Shown one piece after another: positions 10,901 to 21,004 of a DNA stretch of 54,717 nt (positions are counted from its first letter, which is position 1; every line of letters starts with the position of its first letter). A model generated the notes under the pieces. That model saw only the letters and a list, made by a program, of their open reading frames with translations. It was not told the origin of the DNA and searched no databases. The DNA lies in assembly GCA_903915225.1 (NCBI GenBank), contig CAIWSB010000008.1:1-54717 (forward strand). The letters are read 5' to 3'. The translations under genes and the position numbers were made by a program. The stretch is from an uncultured Candidatus Woesearchaeota archaeon (GTDB taxonomy: Archaea > Nanobdellota > Nanobdellia > Woesearchaeales > B29-G15).

Positions 10901-13900
10901 TGAAGACCTTCTACAAGGATGCAGATGGAGATACATATGGTACTGTTGGAATTCCAGCAATAGCCTGCACCAGGCCAGTGGGCTATGTGATTGATGGTAC
11001 TGATTGTGATGATGCAAACAAGGACGTTCACCCGGGCGCAGTTGAGAAGTGCAACGGCATAGATGACAACTGCAACGGTGTGATAGATGAAGAGAATGCC
11101 CAGGGCTGCACCAATTATTACACAGATGCAGATAAGGATACATATGGAACTGCAGTAAAGAAATGCCTCTGCGCGATGACAGGCGATTTCACAGCCACAA
11201 GGGACAGCGACTGCAATGATGCAGATGCAACAGTAAACCCTGGTGCAACAGAGATCTGCAACGGCAAGGATGACAACTGCAACGGGCAAATAGATGAAGA
11301 AAATGCCGGTGGCTGCACAGTATTCTATGTTGATAAGGATAAAGATACATATGGCACAAGCTCCAACAAGTGTATTTGCGCTGCAACTGGCGATTACACA
11401 GCCACCAGGGATAGCGATTGTGATGACACCAGGGCAAATGTTTACCCTGGAGCCCCAGAGATTTGCGACGGCCTGGACAATGATTGTAACGCCCAGCGCG
11501 ACGAAGGCTTCCCGAACAATGACCATGATTCAATGGCTGATTGTGTTGACCCAGATGATGACAACGACGGCATCCCAGACATAATTGACAACTGCCAATT
11601 CACTCCAAACAGGGATCAGAAGGACACTGATAAAGATGGAATTGGTGATGTATGTGATTTGGATATCGACAACGACAGCATCCCGAATGAGCAGGACAAC
11701 TGCGTTTACGTTCCAAACACAGATCAGAAGGACACAGATGGTGACAAGATAGGCGATGCCTGTGATTCAGACATCGATAACGATGGCATTCCAAACGGAC
11801 AAGACAACTGCGTTTATGTTCCAAACCCCGACCAGAAAGACACAGATAAGGATGGGAAGGGTGATGCATGTGACTCAGACATAGACAACGATGGTATCCC
11901 GAATGAGCAGGACAACTGCGTTTACATGGCAAACCCAGACCAGAAGGATAATGACCATGATGGTAAGGGCGACGTCTGTGATCCAGATGATGACAATGAT
12001 AATATCCTAGACGGTTTGGATAACTGCAAATTCACATACAACCCAGACCAGAAGGACACTGATAAGGATGGGCTAGGCGATGCATGCGACAATTGTGCTA
12101 TGACCGCAAACCCAGACCAGAAGGACAAGGATGGGGATGGTATCGGCGACGTATGCGACAACTGCCCGAATGTGGCTAATGCTGACCAAAAGGACACGGA
12201 TAATGATGGTAAAGGCGACGTCTGCGACCAATTCCCCAATGACAAGGACAACGATGGCTACACAGCAGATGTCGATTGCAACGATAATAACCCTGCAATC
12301 CACCCCGGAGCAACAGAAATTTGCAACGGTTTTGACGACAACTGTGACGGACAAATAGATGAAGAGAATGCCCAAGGGTGCACAATATTCTATTTCGATA
12401 GCGACAAGGACAGCTACGGTGTTGACATGGAAACCAAATGCCTGTGCGCAGCCTCAGGTGACTATTCAGCCAAGAAGGCAGGGGATTGCAATGATGCAAA
12501 TGCAGCAATAAACCCAGGTGCGAAGGACATCTGCAACGGCATAGACGATGATTGCAATGCCGCAACAGCAGATGGTTCAGGTGAAAACGCGCCGTTGAAC
12601 AGCAACCAGCAGGGTGTTTGCGCTGGCTCCAAGAAGATATGCTCAAACGGCTCATGGCAGGATACCTTCACAGGCATCACACACTACGAGGCAGTTGAGG
12701 TAACCTGCGATGGCTTTGACAACAACTGCAATGGTGTTGTAGACGAAGAGGGCATAACAGGTTGTGTTGATTATTACATTGATATGGATAAGGACAACTG
12801 GGGCACTGGCGCAAGCAAATGCCTCTGCGGTGCATCAGGGGATTACCGCACAATCAAGACAGGAGACTGCAATGATGAAAATGCAGCAGTAAATCCTGAT
12901 GCAAAGGACATCTGCAACGGCATAGATGACGATTGCAATGCCGCAACAGCAGATGGTTCTGGTGAAACAGCACCATTCAACAGTAAGCAGCAGGGCGTAT
13001 GCGTAGGTTCAAAGAAAACCTGCTGCAGTGGCTCATGGCAGGACACTTTCACTGGTGTTCCACACTACCAGTCAAACGAAACTACCTGCGATGGTTACGA
13101 TAACGATTGCGATGGCGAGATTGATGAGGGGAATGAGAAGGTCACCTATTACTTAGATGCTGACAAGGATGGCTACGGAGATGTGGCCAAAACCACAATG
13201 GCATGCTCAGCCCCAATGGGTTATGTGGCTGACAACACAGACTGCAATGATGCAGATGCAACCGTGCACCCAGGTGCAATTGAGCACCCAGGCGGGCCGG
13301 ACAAGAACTGTGCCTACGAGCCGCCAGTACTGGCTCCAATCAACTGCATAACTGTCACTGAAGGTGAGAAGGTTGTTGTTATACCGCAGGCATATAGCTT
13401 AGATGGCTACCCAATAATCTTCACATTCACATCCCCATTGAACTCCAACGGGGAATGGCAGACAACATATACAGATGCGGGCCAGTACACTGCAACTGTT
13501 ACGGCAATGGACAATAAGGGCGGAGTGGTAAGCCAGCAGGTTAGCATAACTGTGCTGGACGCAGGCAACCATGGCCCAATACTTGAGCCAATTGCCGACA
13601 TAACTGTGGCTGCAGGTGAGGAGGTCTTCATAAAACCAGTTGCCTCTGACCCAGACAATGACCCTGTGACAATAACAATCTCTGATCCAGTGGGAAGCGA
13701 TGGTTACTGGCTCACCAAGGTGGGTGATGAGGGGGTTTACAATGTGCAGGTCTCAGCCAGTGATGGCACGGCAACGACAGTGCTTGTGGTTAAAGTGACT
13801 GTTACCGAGAAACCCTACCAGGAACTCAAGCTCGACAAGATACGCCTTGACAAGACTAGGGTAAAGGCTTGCGAGACTGACATGCTTATTGTGTCAGTAG

Positions 13901-14127
13901 AGAATGCAGGCAACACCAAGGCTAAGCAGGTGAAGGTCACAGCAAGCATCCCAGAGCTAGGCACAAGAGAGGCCAGCACCAGGTTCGATGTTAAGAATGA
14001 CCCGGTGAACAAGCAGCTCTTCCTGGACATACCCTGTGATGCCAAGCCTGGCACGTATGCTGTGCGTGTCACTGTCTCAAATGACGTCACCAAGCGCGTG
14101 GTGTACCGCGAGCTGGAAGTCATTTAA
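7927..14127 (+). CDS. Giant (2066 aa) secreted Ca/metal-binding repeat protein: FN3, multiple MopE-like repeats, TSP type-3 repeats, cadherin/PKD-like C-terminus
   Basis: Repeats '[32 protein letters not shown]', '[13 protein letters not shown]', '[36 protein letters not shown]'; signal peptide. Confidence 0.85.
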   Translation: MIIMKCKIITFLVFLLIVQAVSASTVTRSFSTTTPAPNTALPVTLTVDVTGSESYYAVTDTFPSGWIVTNLGGGSLSTDGKHISWVVISGVADTTFTYIVTTAPTDGVYTFSGNYGFEGGQEQTTGGQTQVTVTTPPVQDTTPPIFLTHSVMPGKTSATVSWTTDEASDSKVSYGISGALGSIGESSAKVTAHSITLSGLTSDTNYYYKLTSCDSSGNCAETVIWSFKTLVSSPGSYTADLDANYIRGSITIDGVKAPAGTIYSVQVTAGTNTGYSYSGTVDDSAIPGWLQGNGNFATCDQPGFSTGDTFVVSSSACQGQVEGTFAAFGNSGILLNCIVPPTITNVHNTPEHPNEAQVVTVYADISDNIGVSSAKVFYKIDGGAYTSIDMTHASLWSAELGKLPAGSIEYYVWAQDSTGNTAESEHKSFPVIAADADGDGYDSTVDCDDHNPEVHPGAVEKCNGIDDNCNTLVDEENAQGCTIFYLDSDKDTYGIATTKCLCAASGDYSATRDGDCNDASASVNPGAADVCNGVDDDCNAATADGSGETAPTNSNQQGVCAGSTKACTSGSWQDKYTGIPHYEAIEVSCDGLDNNCNGQTDEGGLSVTYYRDQDADGYGDAQTTTQSCAKPVGYVANSQDCNDNNKNIKPGATEVCDGVDNNCNGQIDEENAQGCTAFYADVDKDTYGAGTSKCLCAATGDYTASRAGDCADNNAAVHPGATEMCNGIDDDCNAATLDGSGETAPSNSNQQGVCTGSKKACIAGQWADKYSNIAKYEINEVSCDGLDNNCNGQVDESLMTTYYKDADADAYGDLQTTTQACSKPVGFVSNSQDCNDNDKDIHPGAVEKCNGVDNDCDGLINEEGSSDCTRYYFDSDKDNYGTVASRCLCAPVDSYTAPQGGDCNDASAAVHPGAAEVCNGIDDDCNAATLDGSGETAQFNSNQVGVCEGSKKACIAGQWQDKYTGIAHYEATEVSCDNLDNNCNGQTDEGLMKTFYKDADGDTYGTVGIPAIACTRPVGYVIDGTDCDDANKDVHPGAVEKCNGIDDNCNGVIDEENAQGCTNYYTDADKDTYGTAVKKCLCAMTGDFTATRDSDCNDADATVNPGATEICNGKDDNCNGQIDEENAGGCTVFYVDKDKDTYGTSSNKCICAATGDYTATRDSDCDDTRANVYPGAPEICDGLDNDCNAQRDEGFPNNDHDSMADCVDPDDDNDGIPDIIDNCQFTPNRDQKDTDKDGIGDVCDLDIDNDSIPNEQDNCVYVPNTDQKDTDGDKIGDACDSDIDNDGIPNGQDNCVYVPNPDQKDTDKDGKGDACDSDIDNDGIPNEQDNCVYMANPDQKDNDHDGKGDVCDPDDDNDNILDGLDNCKFTYNPDQKDTDKDGLGDACDNCAMTANPDQKDKDGDGIGDVCDNCPNVANADQKDTDNDGKGDVCDQFPNDKDNDGYTADVDCNDNNPAIHPGATEICNGFDDNCDGQIDEENAQGCTIFYFDSDKDSYGVDMETKCLCAASGDYSAKKAGDCNDANAAINPGAKDICNGIDDDCNAATADGSGENAPLNSNQQGVCAGSKKICSNGSWQDTFTGITHYEAVEVTCDGFDNNCNGVVDEEGITGCVDYYIDMDKDNWGTGASKCLCGASGDYRTIKTGDCNDENAAVNPDAKDICNGIDDDCNAATADGSGETAPFNSKQQGVCVGSKKTCCSGSWQDTFTGVPHYQSNETTCDGYDNDCDGEIDEGNEKVTYYLDADKDGYGDVAKTTMACSAPMGYVADNTDCNDADATVHPGAIEHPGGPDKNCAYEPPVLAPINCITVTEGEKVVVIPQAYSLDGYPIIFTFTSPLNSNGEWQTTYTDAGQYTATVTAMDNKGGVVSQQVSITVLDAGNHGPILEPIADITVAAGEEVFIKPVASDPDNDPVTITISDPVGSDGYWLTKVGDEGVYNVQVSASDGTATTVLVVKVTVTEKPYQELKLDKIRLDKTRVKACETDMLIVSVENAGNTKAKQVKVTASIPELGTREASTRFDVKNDPVNKQLFLDIPCDAKPGTYAVRVTVSNDVTKRVVYRELEVI
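11560..12240 (+). repeat. TSP type-3-like tandem repeat tract (about 36-aa/108-bp units, then shorter units) inside the giant ORF
   Basis: Successive DxDNDGIPxxxDNCxxxxNxDQKDTDxDxxGDxCD units in the translation. Confidence 0.8.
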
Positions 14128-14175
14128 CCTTTTTTTTAATAAGTTTTATATATCTTCTATCTTTTTTCTTAATCT

Positions 14176-14829
14176 ATGATAATTGTTAATCTTAAAACCT
14201 ACAAGGAGAGCACTGGGCTTGCAGCTGTCAAGCTGGCCAAGTCTGCCGAGAAGGTTACAAGGGAATACGGCGTTAGAATTGTGCTGGTGCCACAGGCAAC
14301 TGACCTGCGCCTAGTGAAAGACAAGGGGCACATTGAGGTGTTTGCCCAGCACATTGATGAAGCAGCGCAGGGGAAATTCACGGGCTGGACAACTGTTGAG
14401 GCTGTGAAGGATGCCGGCGCAACAGGGGTTTTGATAAACCATTCTGAGCATAGGATTCCTTTTGAAAAAATAAAATATGCAGTAGAGCGCTGCAGGGCAC
14501 TTGGCCTGCAATCAATTGTTTGCGCCGATTCTGTTGAGGAAGGCGAAAAACTAAAATCACTCAAGCCTGATTTTATTGCAGTTGAGCCACCAGAGCTTAT
14601 TGGCGGCGATATATCAGTGAGCAAGGCCAAGCCCGAGATTATTTCAGATGCAGTTGCTCGTGTCCAAACAAAAGAAACGTCTGTCCTGGTTGGGGCAGGC
14701 ATAAAGGATGGGAATGATGTCCGTGTTGCCCTTGATTTGAAATCCAAGGGTATTTTGGTTGCCTCGGGTGTCGTGCTGGCCAAGGACCCAGAGGCAGTGC
14801 TTCGCGATTTCGCAAAAGCTTGGAGGTGA
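14176..14829 (+). CDS. tpiA: Triosephosphate isomerase (archaeal type)
   Basis: MIIVNLKTYKESTG...FAQHIDEAAQGKFTGWTTVEAVKDAGATGVLINHSEHR...FIAVEPPELIGG...VLVGAGIKDGNDV. TATA-like tttatata about 30 nt upstream. Confidence 0.93.
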   Translation: MIIVNLKTYKESTGLAAVKLAKSAEKVTREYGVRIVLVPQATDLRLVKDKGHIEVFAQHIDEAAQGKFTGWTTVEAVKDAGATGVLINHSEHRIPFEKIKYAVERCRALGLQSIVCADSVEEGEKLKSLKPDFIAVEPPELIGGDISVSKAKPEIISDAVARVQTKETSVLVGAGIKDGNDVRVALDLKSKGILVASGVVLAKDPEAVLRDFAKAWR

Positions 14830-14834
14830 ATGAA

Positions 14835-14867
14835 ATGGGATGCGGTTGTGGCGGAAAGAAAAAGTAA
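14835..14867 (+). CDS. Possible micro-ORF MGCGCGGKKK
   Basis: atg gga tgc ggt tgt ggc gga aag aaa aag taa, preceded by a GGAGGTG ribosome-binding-like sequence at the end of tpiA. Confidence 0.35.
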   Translation: MGCGCGGKKK

Positions 14868-15101
14868 AAAAACTAACTTTTTTTATGTCAAGAACCATTA
14901 GTCAATAGACTAGTGACATAAAAACTTAATAAATCCTTTTCAGATGGTTCTTGACGCTCAGGATTCCACCAATCTTGTGGTTCTTGAACACAATAGAATC
15001 CACCTTACTACCAATAATCAGATTGGTGGAATTCTGTTGTTTGAATTTTTTCCGGAATTTTTCTCGATACTTCTATAACTATTTCAGCCCCTTAGAAGGG
15101 C

Positions 15102-15479
15102 ATGGGAATATTAAGAACAGCAATAAAAACAATAAAATATGGGGTTCTTATCACCAGTGCAGTAATAGCCGGCTTGTGGCTCTACGAGGCAAAATTCTCC
15201 CCGGCGCCCTATAACAGCATTGCGCAGCTTGAGCAGGCCCAGCAGTTATACCAAGAGCCCAGGTCCTTGGAAATTGTGCTTGAGGAAAGCAATGGCGAAG
15301 TTATTCCGTACCTCACGGACCAGTCGCGAGGTCTCAAGCAGCCCATAACCTGGGATTTCCAGCTGGGCTCTGCAAGCTACAGGCTGAAGGGGCTTTTTGA
15401 TGAGGGCGCCGGCAGCCTCTTTTTGAGAGGCAATGAGCTCGTAGAGTACCTGACCAATAACTATAAAAATACGCCTTAG
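15102..15479 (+). CDS. Hypothetical protein with N-terminal TM helix
   Basis: 125-aa ORF, hydrophobic segment YGVLITSAVIAGLWLY, located just upstream of the hydrogenase operon. Confidence 0.55.
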   Translation: MGILRTAIKTIKYGVLITSAVIAGLWLYEAKFSPAPYNSIAQLEQAQQLYQEPRSLEIVLEESNGEVIPYLTDQSRGLKQPITWDFQLGSASYRLKGLFDEGAGSLFLRGNELVEYLTNNYKNTP

Positions 15480-15492
15480 CTAGCTCAGATTT

Positions 15493-16422
15493 ATGCAGCT
15501 GGAGGCGCTTTTCAATAAATTAAAGCACGGCCGGAGAATCGTGGCCCCTGTTTCTCGCGAAGGCTATTTTGTTTACGAAACAGTCCACAATTTCAAGGAA
15601 ATTGCCATTGATTTTACACTACCCATCTACCCTCCAAAAGAGGTAATGCTGCCACAGCATGAGCCGGTCTACAGCTTCAAGGGCGCCAATGTCAGAGCCA
15701 CAATTCCATCTGAAAAGACAGTAATCTTTGGCGTGCGCCCATGCGATGTAAGGGCAATAGGCGTGATGGATAATTTTATGTTCAGTGGCATCGCAGAGCC
15801 CTACTATAAGGCAAGGCGTGAAAACACGCTGATTGTGGCGATACAATGCGCAAAACAGTTTGAAAACTGCTTCTGCGATGTTTTTGGGAGCTTCAAGCTG
15901 GAAAAGGGCCATGACATTGGCCTTGCGCGGGGCAGTGGGGGCTATCTAATAAAAGCAGGCTCAAAGCTGGGCGAAGACACATTAAAATCCCTGAAAATAA
16001 AGCAGGATAGCAAACTGCCCCAAGCCAATTTTAAAATAACAAAGCCGCACCAGCAGTTTAAGGCCCGCATTGGCGAACTGGATAAACTCTCTGACAGCAA
16101 GCACTGGGATACTGCAGCAACAGAATGTTTCAGCTGCGGTGGCTGTACGATTGTTTGCCCCACCTGCCAGTGCTTTGACATTGAGGATCATTCTGCGCCC
16201 AATCTGGCAACAGGCAAACGCATCCGCACATGGGATTCATGCCAGCTCAAGCCATTCACACGAGTCGCAGGAAAATACCACTTTCGCGGCAAGCGTACTG
16301 ACCGCTTCAGGCACCGCTACTACCATAAGCTAGTCTGGGGCGACAACTGCGTGGGCTGCGGGCGCTGCGTGACAATATGCCCCACAAAGATAGACATGAG
16401 AGAGGTTGTGCTGAAACTATGA
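15493..16422 (+). CDS. hydB: Sulfhydrogenase beta subunit (4Fe-4S, AsrA/HydB-like)
   Basis: CFSCGGCTIVCPTCQCFDIED and CVGCGRCVTICPTKIDM ferredoxin motifs; operon order B-G-D-A. Confidence 0.85.
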   Translation: MQLEALFNKLKHGRRIVAPVSREGYFVYETVHNFKEIAIDFTLPIYPPKEVMLPQHEPVYSFKGANVRATIPSEKTVIFGVRPCDVRAIGVMDNFMFSGIAEPYYKARRENTLIVAIQCAKQFENCFCDVFGSFKLEKGHDIGLARGSGGYLIKAGSKLGEDTLKSLKIKQDSKLPQANFKITKPHQQFKARIGELDKLSDSKHWDTAATECFSCGGCTIVCPTCQCFDIEDHSAPNLATGKRIRTWDSCQLKPFTRVAGKYHFRGKRTDRFRHRYYHKLVWGDNCVGCGRCVTICPTKIDMREVVLKL

Positions 16423-17204
16423 ACCCATACAAGCCCAAGTTCGTGAAGATAATTAAAGTGGAGGAAATGACTTCAGATATTCGGCTTTTCAGGGTTGATT
16501 TCAAGTGCAGGCACCGCCCCGGCCAGTTTATTGAGGTTTTCCTGCCCCACTATGGCGAGGCTCCAATGTCCATCTGCTCATGCTCAACCCAGTACCTTGA
16601 AATGACTGTCCGTGCAGTTGGCAACGTGACAAATGCAATCCATAAGCTCAATGTTGGCGATACAATCGGAATTCGCGGGCCTTATGGCAATGGCTATGAC
16701 ATGAAATCCCTGAAAGGGAAGCACCTTTACATAATCGGCGGTGGCACAGGTGTTGCACCTCTAAGAGGCATAATAAAATATGCCGAGCAGCACCCGAAGG
16801 ATTTTGCCTCTGTTAATATCTTCATGGGCTTCAGGAACCCAGAGCAGGTCTTTTTCAAAGAGGACATAGAGCTCTGGCAGCGCATGTTCAATGTTTACTT
16901 AACTGTTGACCAGCCCAGCAAGGCCTGGCGTCATTGCTGCGGTGTCATAACGACATTGCTGGAAAAACAAAAATTAATAAATGAAAATGGCGTTGCCATG
17001 ACCTGCGGCCCGCCCGTGATGATTAAGTTCGTGATTAAGTCGCTCAATGCAGCGGGCTTCAGGAACGACCAGATTTTCATGTCACTGGAGCGGCTCATGC
17101 GCTGCGGCATCGGCAAATGCGGGCACTGCATGGTGAGCAACCTTTATGTTTGCAAGGATGGGCCTGTCTTTAGGTACGACCAGGTCCAGGACAAAAAAGA
17201 ATGA
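16419..17204 (+). CDS. hydG: Sulfhydrogenase gamma subunit (FAD/NAD(P)-binding reductase)
   Basis: Start moved to ATG 16419 (ATGA overlap with hydB). 'IIGGGTGVAPLRGI', 'RCGIGKCGHCMVSNLYVCKDGPVF'. Confidence 0.87.
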   Translation: MNPYKPKFVKIIKVEEMTSDIRLFRVDFKCRHRPGQFIEVFLPHYGEAPMSICSCSTQYLEMTVRAVGNVTNAIHKLNVGDTIGIRGPYGNGYDMKSLKGKHLYIIGGGTGVAPLRGIIKYAEQHPKDFASVNIFMGFRNPEQVFFKEDIELWQRMFNVYLTVDQPSKAWRHCCGVITTLLEKQKLINENGVAMTCGPPVMIKFVIKSLNAAGFRNDQIFMSLERLMRCGIGKCGHCMVSNLYVCKDGPVFRYDQVQDKKE

Positions 17205-17962
17205 AGGCAAAACCACTAGTTGGAATCTACGCACTAACCTCCTGCTCAGGCTGCCAGGTGACGCTTCTCGGGCTTGAGGAGAAGTTCCTGCAGCTCACTG
17301 AAATCACTGAAATTAAGTATTTCCCGCTAATCAAGGAGAGGCTTTATGATGGCCGCGTGGATGTGGCTTTCATTGAGGGCACAGTAATACGGAAAGAGGA
17401 AATAGAGACATTAAGGGATATCCGCAAAAAAGCCAAGATTCTGGTTGCACTCGGGACGTGCGCAACATTTGGGGGGATTGCATCCATAAGGGACTTTGAA
17501 GACAAGGCGAAGGTGATGACCTGTGTTTACCCCAACCCGCTGTTCCTGGATTCAGTCCATAACGTGCGGGGGCTTGACTGCTATGTAAAGGTTGACTATG
17601 CCCTGCGCGGCTGCCCCATAGTTGGGGAGGAGTTTGTACGATTCACAACAGACCTTGTCCTGGGCAAAAAACCAGTTGTTGTTGAGGAGCCAGTCTGCGT
17701 GGAATGCCGCCGCAACAAGAATATATGCTTTCTGCTAAAGAAGAAACAGTGCCTGGGCCCTCTTATCTACGGGGGCTGCAATTCCATATGCATAAATGAA
17801 GGAAGGCCCTGCTATGGCTGCCGTGGCCCGATGAAGGAGGCGAACCTAGATGCCCTGATGAGGCTGTTCAAGCGCTACGGCATACCCTTCTCCAGCATCC
17901 GGAATTCCCTCACTGTGTTTGCAGGCACATCGAAACGTTACCGAAGAGGTGTTTTGAGATGA
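17201..17962 (+). CDS. hydD: [NiFe] hydrogenase small (delta) subunit
   Basis: ALTSCSGCQVTLLGLEE, GTCATFGG, RGCPIVGEEF; 4-nt overlap with hydG. Confidence 0.88.
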   Translation: MKAKPLVGIYALTSCSGCQVTLLGLEEKFLQLTEITEIKYFPLIKERLYDGRVDVAFIEGTVIRKEEIETLRDIRKKAKILVALGTCATFGGIASIRDFEDKAKVMTCVYPNPLFLDSVHNVRGLDCYVKVDYALRGCPIVGEEFVRFTTDLVLGKKPVVVEEPVCVECRRNKNICFLLKKKQCLGPLIYGGCNSICINEGRPCYGCRGPMKEANLDALMRLFKRYGIPFSSIRNSLTVFAGTSKRYRRGVLR

Positions 17963-19245
17963 ACCGCGAGATTGAGCTTGACCATATAACTAAAATCGAA
18001 GGACATGCAAATTTGTATGTTAAAGTCACCCATGGAAAGATTAAGAAGGTTGAGCTCCGCGTGGTTGAGGGGGCAAGGTACTTTGAGGGGCTGCTGCTAA
18101 ACCGTGACGCAACTGATGCCCATTACATTGCCTCCAGAATTTGCGGTGTCTGCTCGCAGGCCCATGTTGTTGGGGCGCTGCATGCAATTGAAAAGGCCCT
18201 TGGCTGCAAGTCAACACCTCAAACAGAAGTGCTCCGTGAGCTTCTGCTGCTGGGTGATATTCTTGAGAGCCACGTGCTCCACCTGTATTTCTTAGCACTC
18301 CCAGATTATTATGCTTACTCCTCTGCGTTGGAGTTTGCCAACAGCGACCCGAAAATACTTAGAGCCGCACTGGTGCTCAAGCAGACCTTCAACAGGATTG
18401 AACGGGTGCTTGGTGGCCGTGAGGTTCACGCAGTAACTCCGGTAGTTGGCGGGTTCTCAAAGCTCCCAACACAGGAAGAGATTAATGGGCTCGTAAAGGA
18501 TTTGAAGAAAGTTGAGAAGATGGTGCTGCAAGTGCCTGGGCTCATAGGCTCCCTGGACCTGCCGAAATTCTCAAGGCCTTGCGAACACATTGCCATCAGC
18601 AGGAGCAACGGCTCAATGTTCTTCGGTGATGAGATAAAGGCAATGCGCAATGGCAAGGTCTTTAGTATTGAGGAATACAAGCGCAACATAAACGAATATG
18701 TGGACTTCACAACCACATCAAAGGAGGCTTTATTCCTGGGCCAGAGCTTCATGACATCTGCCTTATCCCGGCTAAACATTCATTATGCAAAACTGAGCCC
18801 AGTTGCAAAGAAACTTGTGGCCGGGTCCAAGGTTAAATTCCCCAACGATTCACCATTTGCAAACAATTTTGCACAGGCAATAGAACTTGTTGAATTTTAT
18901 TACCGCGCGTTAAAGCTTCTTGAGGGTCTCAAGATTAAACAGGAAAAGCCAATTCCAGTAAAACCGCGCGCAGGGCACGGGGTTTCTGCAACAGAAGTCC
19001 CGCGGGGCATATTATTCCACGAGTACGAGCTCAATAAAAGTGGGAGCATTAAGAAATGCAACATCATAACCCCCACATCCCAAAACCTGCACAACATTGA
19101 GGAGGATGTCCACGCGTTCTTGCCAACAATCCTGGATAAGCATGAGGCTGCAATAAAGCTGGAGCTGGAAAAGCTCATCCGGGCATACGATCCGTGCATC
19201 TCCTGCAGCACACACTTCCTCAGCCTGAAGCTAGATAGGGAATGA
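17959..19245 (+). CDS. hydA: [NiFe] hydrogenase large (alpha) subunit
   Basis: RICGVCSQAHVVGALHA and C-terminal DPCISCSTHFLSLKLDRE (Ni-binding motif plus a cleavable tail). Confidence 0.93.
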   Translation: MNREIELDHITKIEGHANLYVKVTHGKIKKVELRVVEGARYFEGLLLNRDATDAHYIASRICGVCSQAHVVGALHAIEKALGCKSTPQTEVLRELLLLGDILESHVLHLYFLALPDYYAYSSALEFANSDPKILRAALVLKQTFNRIERVLGGREVHAVTPVVGGFSKLPTQEEINGLVKDLKKVEKMVLQVPGLIGSLDLPKFSRPCEHIAISRSNGSMFFGDEIKAMRNGKVFSIEEYKRNINEYVDFTTTSKEALFLGQSFMTSALSRLNIHYAKLSPVAKKLVAGSKVKFPNDSPFANNFAQAIELVEFYYRALKLLEGLKIKQEKPIPVKPRAGHGVSATEVPRGILFHEYELNKSGSIKKCNIITPTSQNLHNIEEDVHAFLPTILDKHEAAIKLELEKLIRAYDPCISCSTHFLSLKLDRE

Positions 19246-19664
19246 GAAAAATTTACTGCTTTGGAAATCCATATGTTTCTGGAGACACCCTTGCACTGGA
19301 GTTGGCAGATTCTCTAAAGGTAGATGGGTTTGAGTTTGTAAAGTGCACAAACCCCGCCCACCTCCCTCTGGGGGAAGAGCTGTTTATTCTGGATGTGGTC
19401 AAAGGCATAAAAAAGGTCGGGTTGTTATTGGATTTGAAAAAACTTGAACAGCATAATACTGTTTCTGCACACGACCTGGACCTGGGGCACTGGCTCCAGA
19501 TGGGCGAAAATGTTGGATTGATTAAGGGTGTAAAGATAATTGGCCTGCCGCTTGGAATAGCAAAAACTGAAGCAAAACGGGAAGTGGAGCTAATCCTTAA
19601 GGGATTGTTAATTAATAAGCCTAAAATGGGGCATATTCACTACTATACAGAGAAAACCTTATAA
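19242..19664 (+). CDS. Hydrogenase maturation protease (HycI/HyaD-like)
   Basis: 'YCFGNPYVSGDTLALELADSL' N-terminus; immediately coupled to hydA by an ATGA overlap. Confidence 0.8.
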   Translation: MRKIYCFGNPYVSGDTLALELADSLKVDGFEFVKCTNPAHLPLGEELFILDVVKGIKKVGLLLDLKKLEQHNTVSAHDLDLGHWLQMGENVGLIKGVKIIGLPLGIAKTEAKREVELILKGLLINKPKMGHIHYYTEKTL

Positions 19665-19687
19665 ATCAAAGCCTCATTTAATCTCAT

Positions 19688-21004
19688 ATGCCGCTTCAGG
19701 ATGAGCCAGAGAGACTTGAAGAGATACTGAGTGCAATACATGAAGGTAGTGAATTGCTTCAATGGGGTTCTAAACTCAAGAAGAAAATCCTAACCCGGCT
19801 GTCAATGTCAACGTTTGATGAAGTGCTTGAGCAGCTAGAGGCATACCCTGACCAGGAGGATTTTGTTGTTAAACACCTAACTGCAAAGGCAATATTATAC
19901 AAGGGCACATGTTTGCTTAACCTGGGAGAATACACAAGAGCCAAAACAGCATTGAATGTGGGTGTGCTCATGGCAGAAGAGCTGCTCCCAGAGATGGAAA
20001 ATGGGATTGAAAACGAAACCCCTGGCTTAAATTATCCTAGTTTGTATTACACCTCTGCATGGACGCTCTCTTCAGCATATTACCGGCTAAGCCAACCAGC
20101 TTTGTGCGAGAACGATAAAGAGGTTCAGAAGAAAATGCTCCAAAAGGCAGTAAGGGCCTTGGAGGTACCCCTGACTGTTTATGATTATGGCCCAGAGCAA
20201 ACCTACAAGCTTTGCAATACAATAGCACAATTCTATGTTGACCTTGGGGAGATAGAAAAGGCAGACAGTTACAAGAAAAGGGCAGGTGCTGCAAAACTAC
20301 TGATAGATGCCATGAAAGAGGAGCAAGAAAAGGTGGAACAAAATCCAACGGAATCCTCTGGGGAAGAGAATTCCCAAAAAGAAGAGGAACGCCCAACTGA
20401 TCTTCTCAGCGTTACTCTATACACCCTTGATGATGCAAAGAGGATTTTTATTGAAAAGGACAGCGAGCCGGACAAGGTGGAATTGTGGCTTGTCTTGGGC
20501 TTGCTGGATTCTGTGGAAGAGGGGATTACTGAATTGTCAAAGGATTTGACGCTAAATAATGATGGGCTGGCCTTTGCCCGTGGTGAGGCCGAATATTTTA
20601 GGGGGAGGTCATACCAGATAATGAAGAACAATGCCCAGGCCAACGAGCACTATGGAAAAGCGAGGCAAATCTTATCGGAGATTGTGGACAAATTCCTTGC
20701 CTCGGTCAGGGAAGAGGGCCCAAACTCACCGGACAACCACCTCTACCTGCGTTCTTCAAAGGTTTTGGTTACAACCTATGTCGAGCTCTCACTACTCGCC
20801 TTAGACCCGGCTGAGAAAATGGAAAAGTTGGAGAATGCTAGGGAGTGCCTTGAAACCCCCCTTGAGCTTTACCCACATGCAGAGGAGGTCCAGGGGCTCT
20901 ACAAGCTCCGAGCAACCTTGGACAAATTAATCAAGCTAACCCCCATCATCACCTGCGAGGATTACGATAAGCCGGAAGATAAACCTAAAGAAGAAACAAA
21001 ATAA
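19688..21004 (+). CDS. TPR-like helical protein, unknown function
   Basis: Long helical ORF with TPR-like periodicity (e.g. AILYKGTCLLNLGEYTRAKTALNVGVLMAEE). Confidence 0.65.
   Translation: MPLQDEPERLEEILSAIHEGSELLQWGSKLKKKILTRLSMSTFDEVLEQLEAYPDQEDFVVKHLTAKAILYKGTCLLNLGEYTRAKTALNVGVLMAEELLPEMENGIENETPGLNYPSLYYTSAWTLSSAYYRLSQPALCENDKEVQKKMLQKAVRALEVPLTVYDYGPEQTYKLCNTIAQFYVDLGEIEKADSYKKRAGAAKLLIDAMKEEQEKVEQNPTESSGEENSQKEEERPTDLLSVTLYTLDDAKRIFIEKDSEPDKVELWLVLGLLDSVEEGITELSKDLTLNNDGLAFARGEAEYFRGRSYQIMKNNAQANEHYGKARQILSEIVDKFLASVREEGPNSPDNHLYLRSSKVLVTTYVELSLLALDPAEKMEKLENARECLETPLELYPHAEEVQGLYKLRATLDKLIKLTPIITCEDYDKPEDKPKEETK

Noticed and set aside
9218-12655. Many antisense/alternate-frame ORFs within 7927-14127 (e.g. 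10897-11526 -)
   Set aside because: Their His/Arg/Cys- and Val/Ile-rich repeats mirror the coding repeats on the + strand; compositional artefacts.
9240-13270. Regularly spaced 'tgcaacggcatagatgac' repeats resembling a CRISPR-like array
   Set aside because: The repeats are in-frame codons for CNGIDD within one long ORF; spacers are coding and not unique-length.
18041-18298. Antisense ORFs within the hydrogenase large-subunit gene
   Set aside because: Opposite strand of a clearly conserved gene; no independent support.
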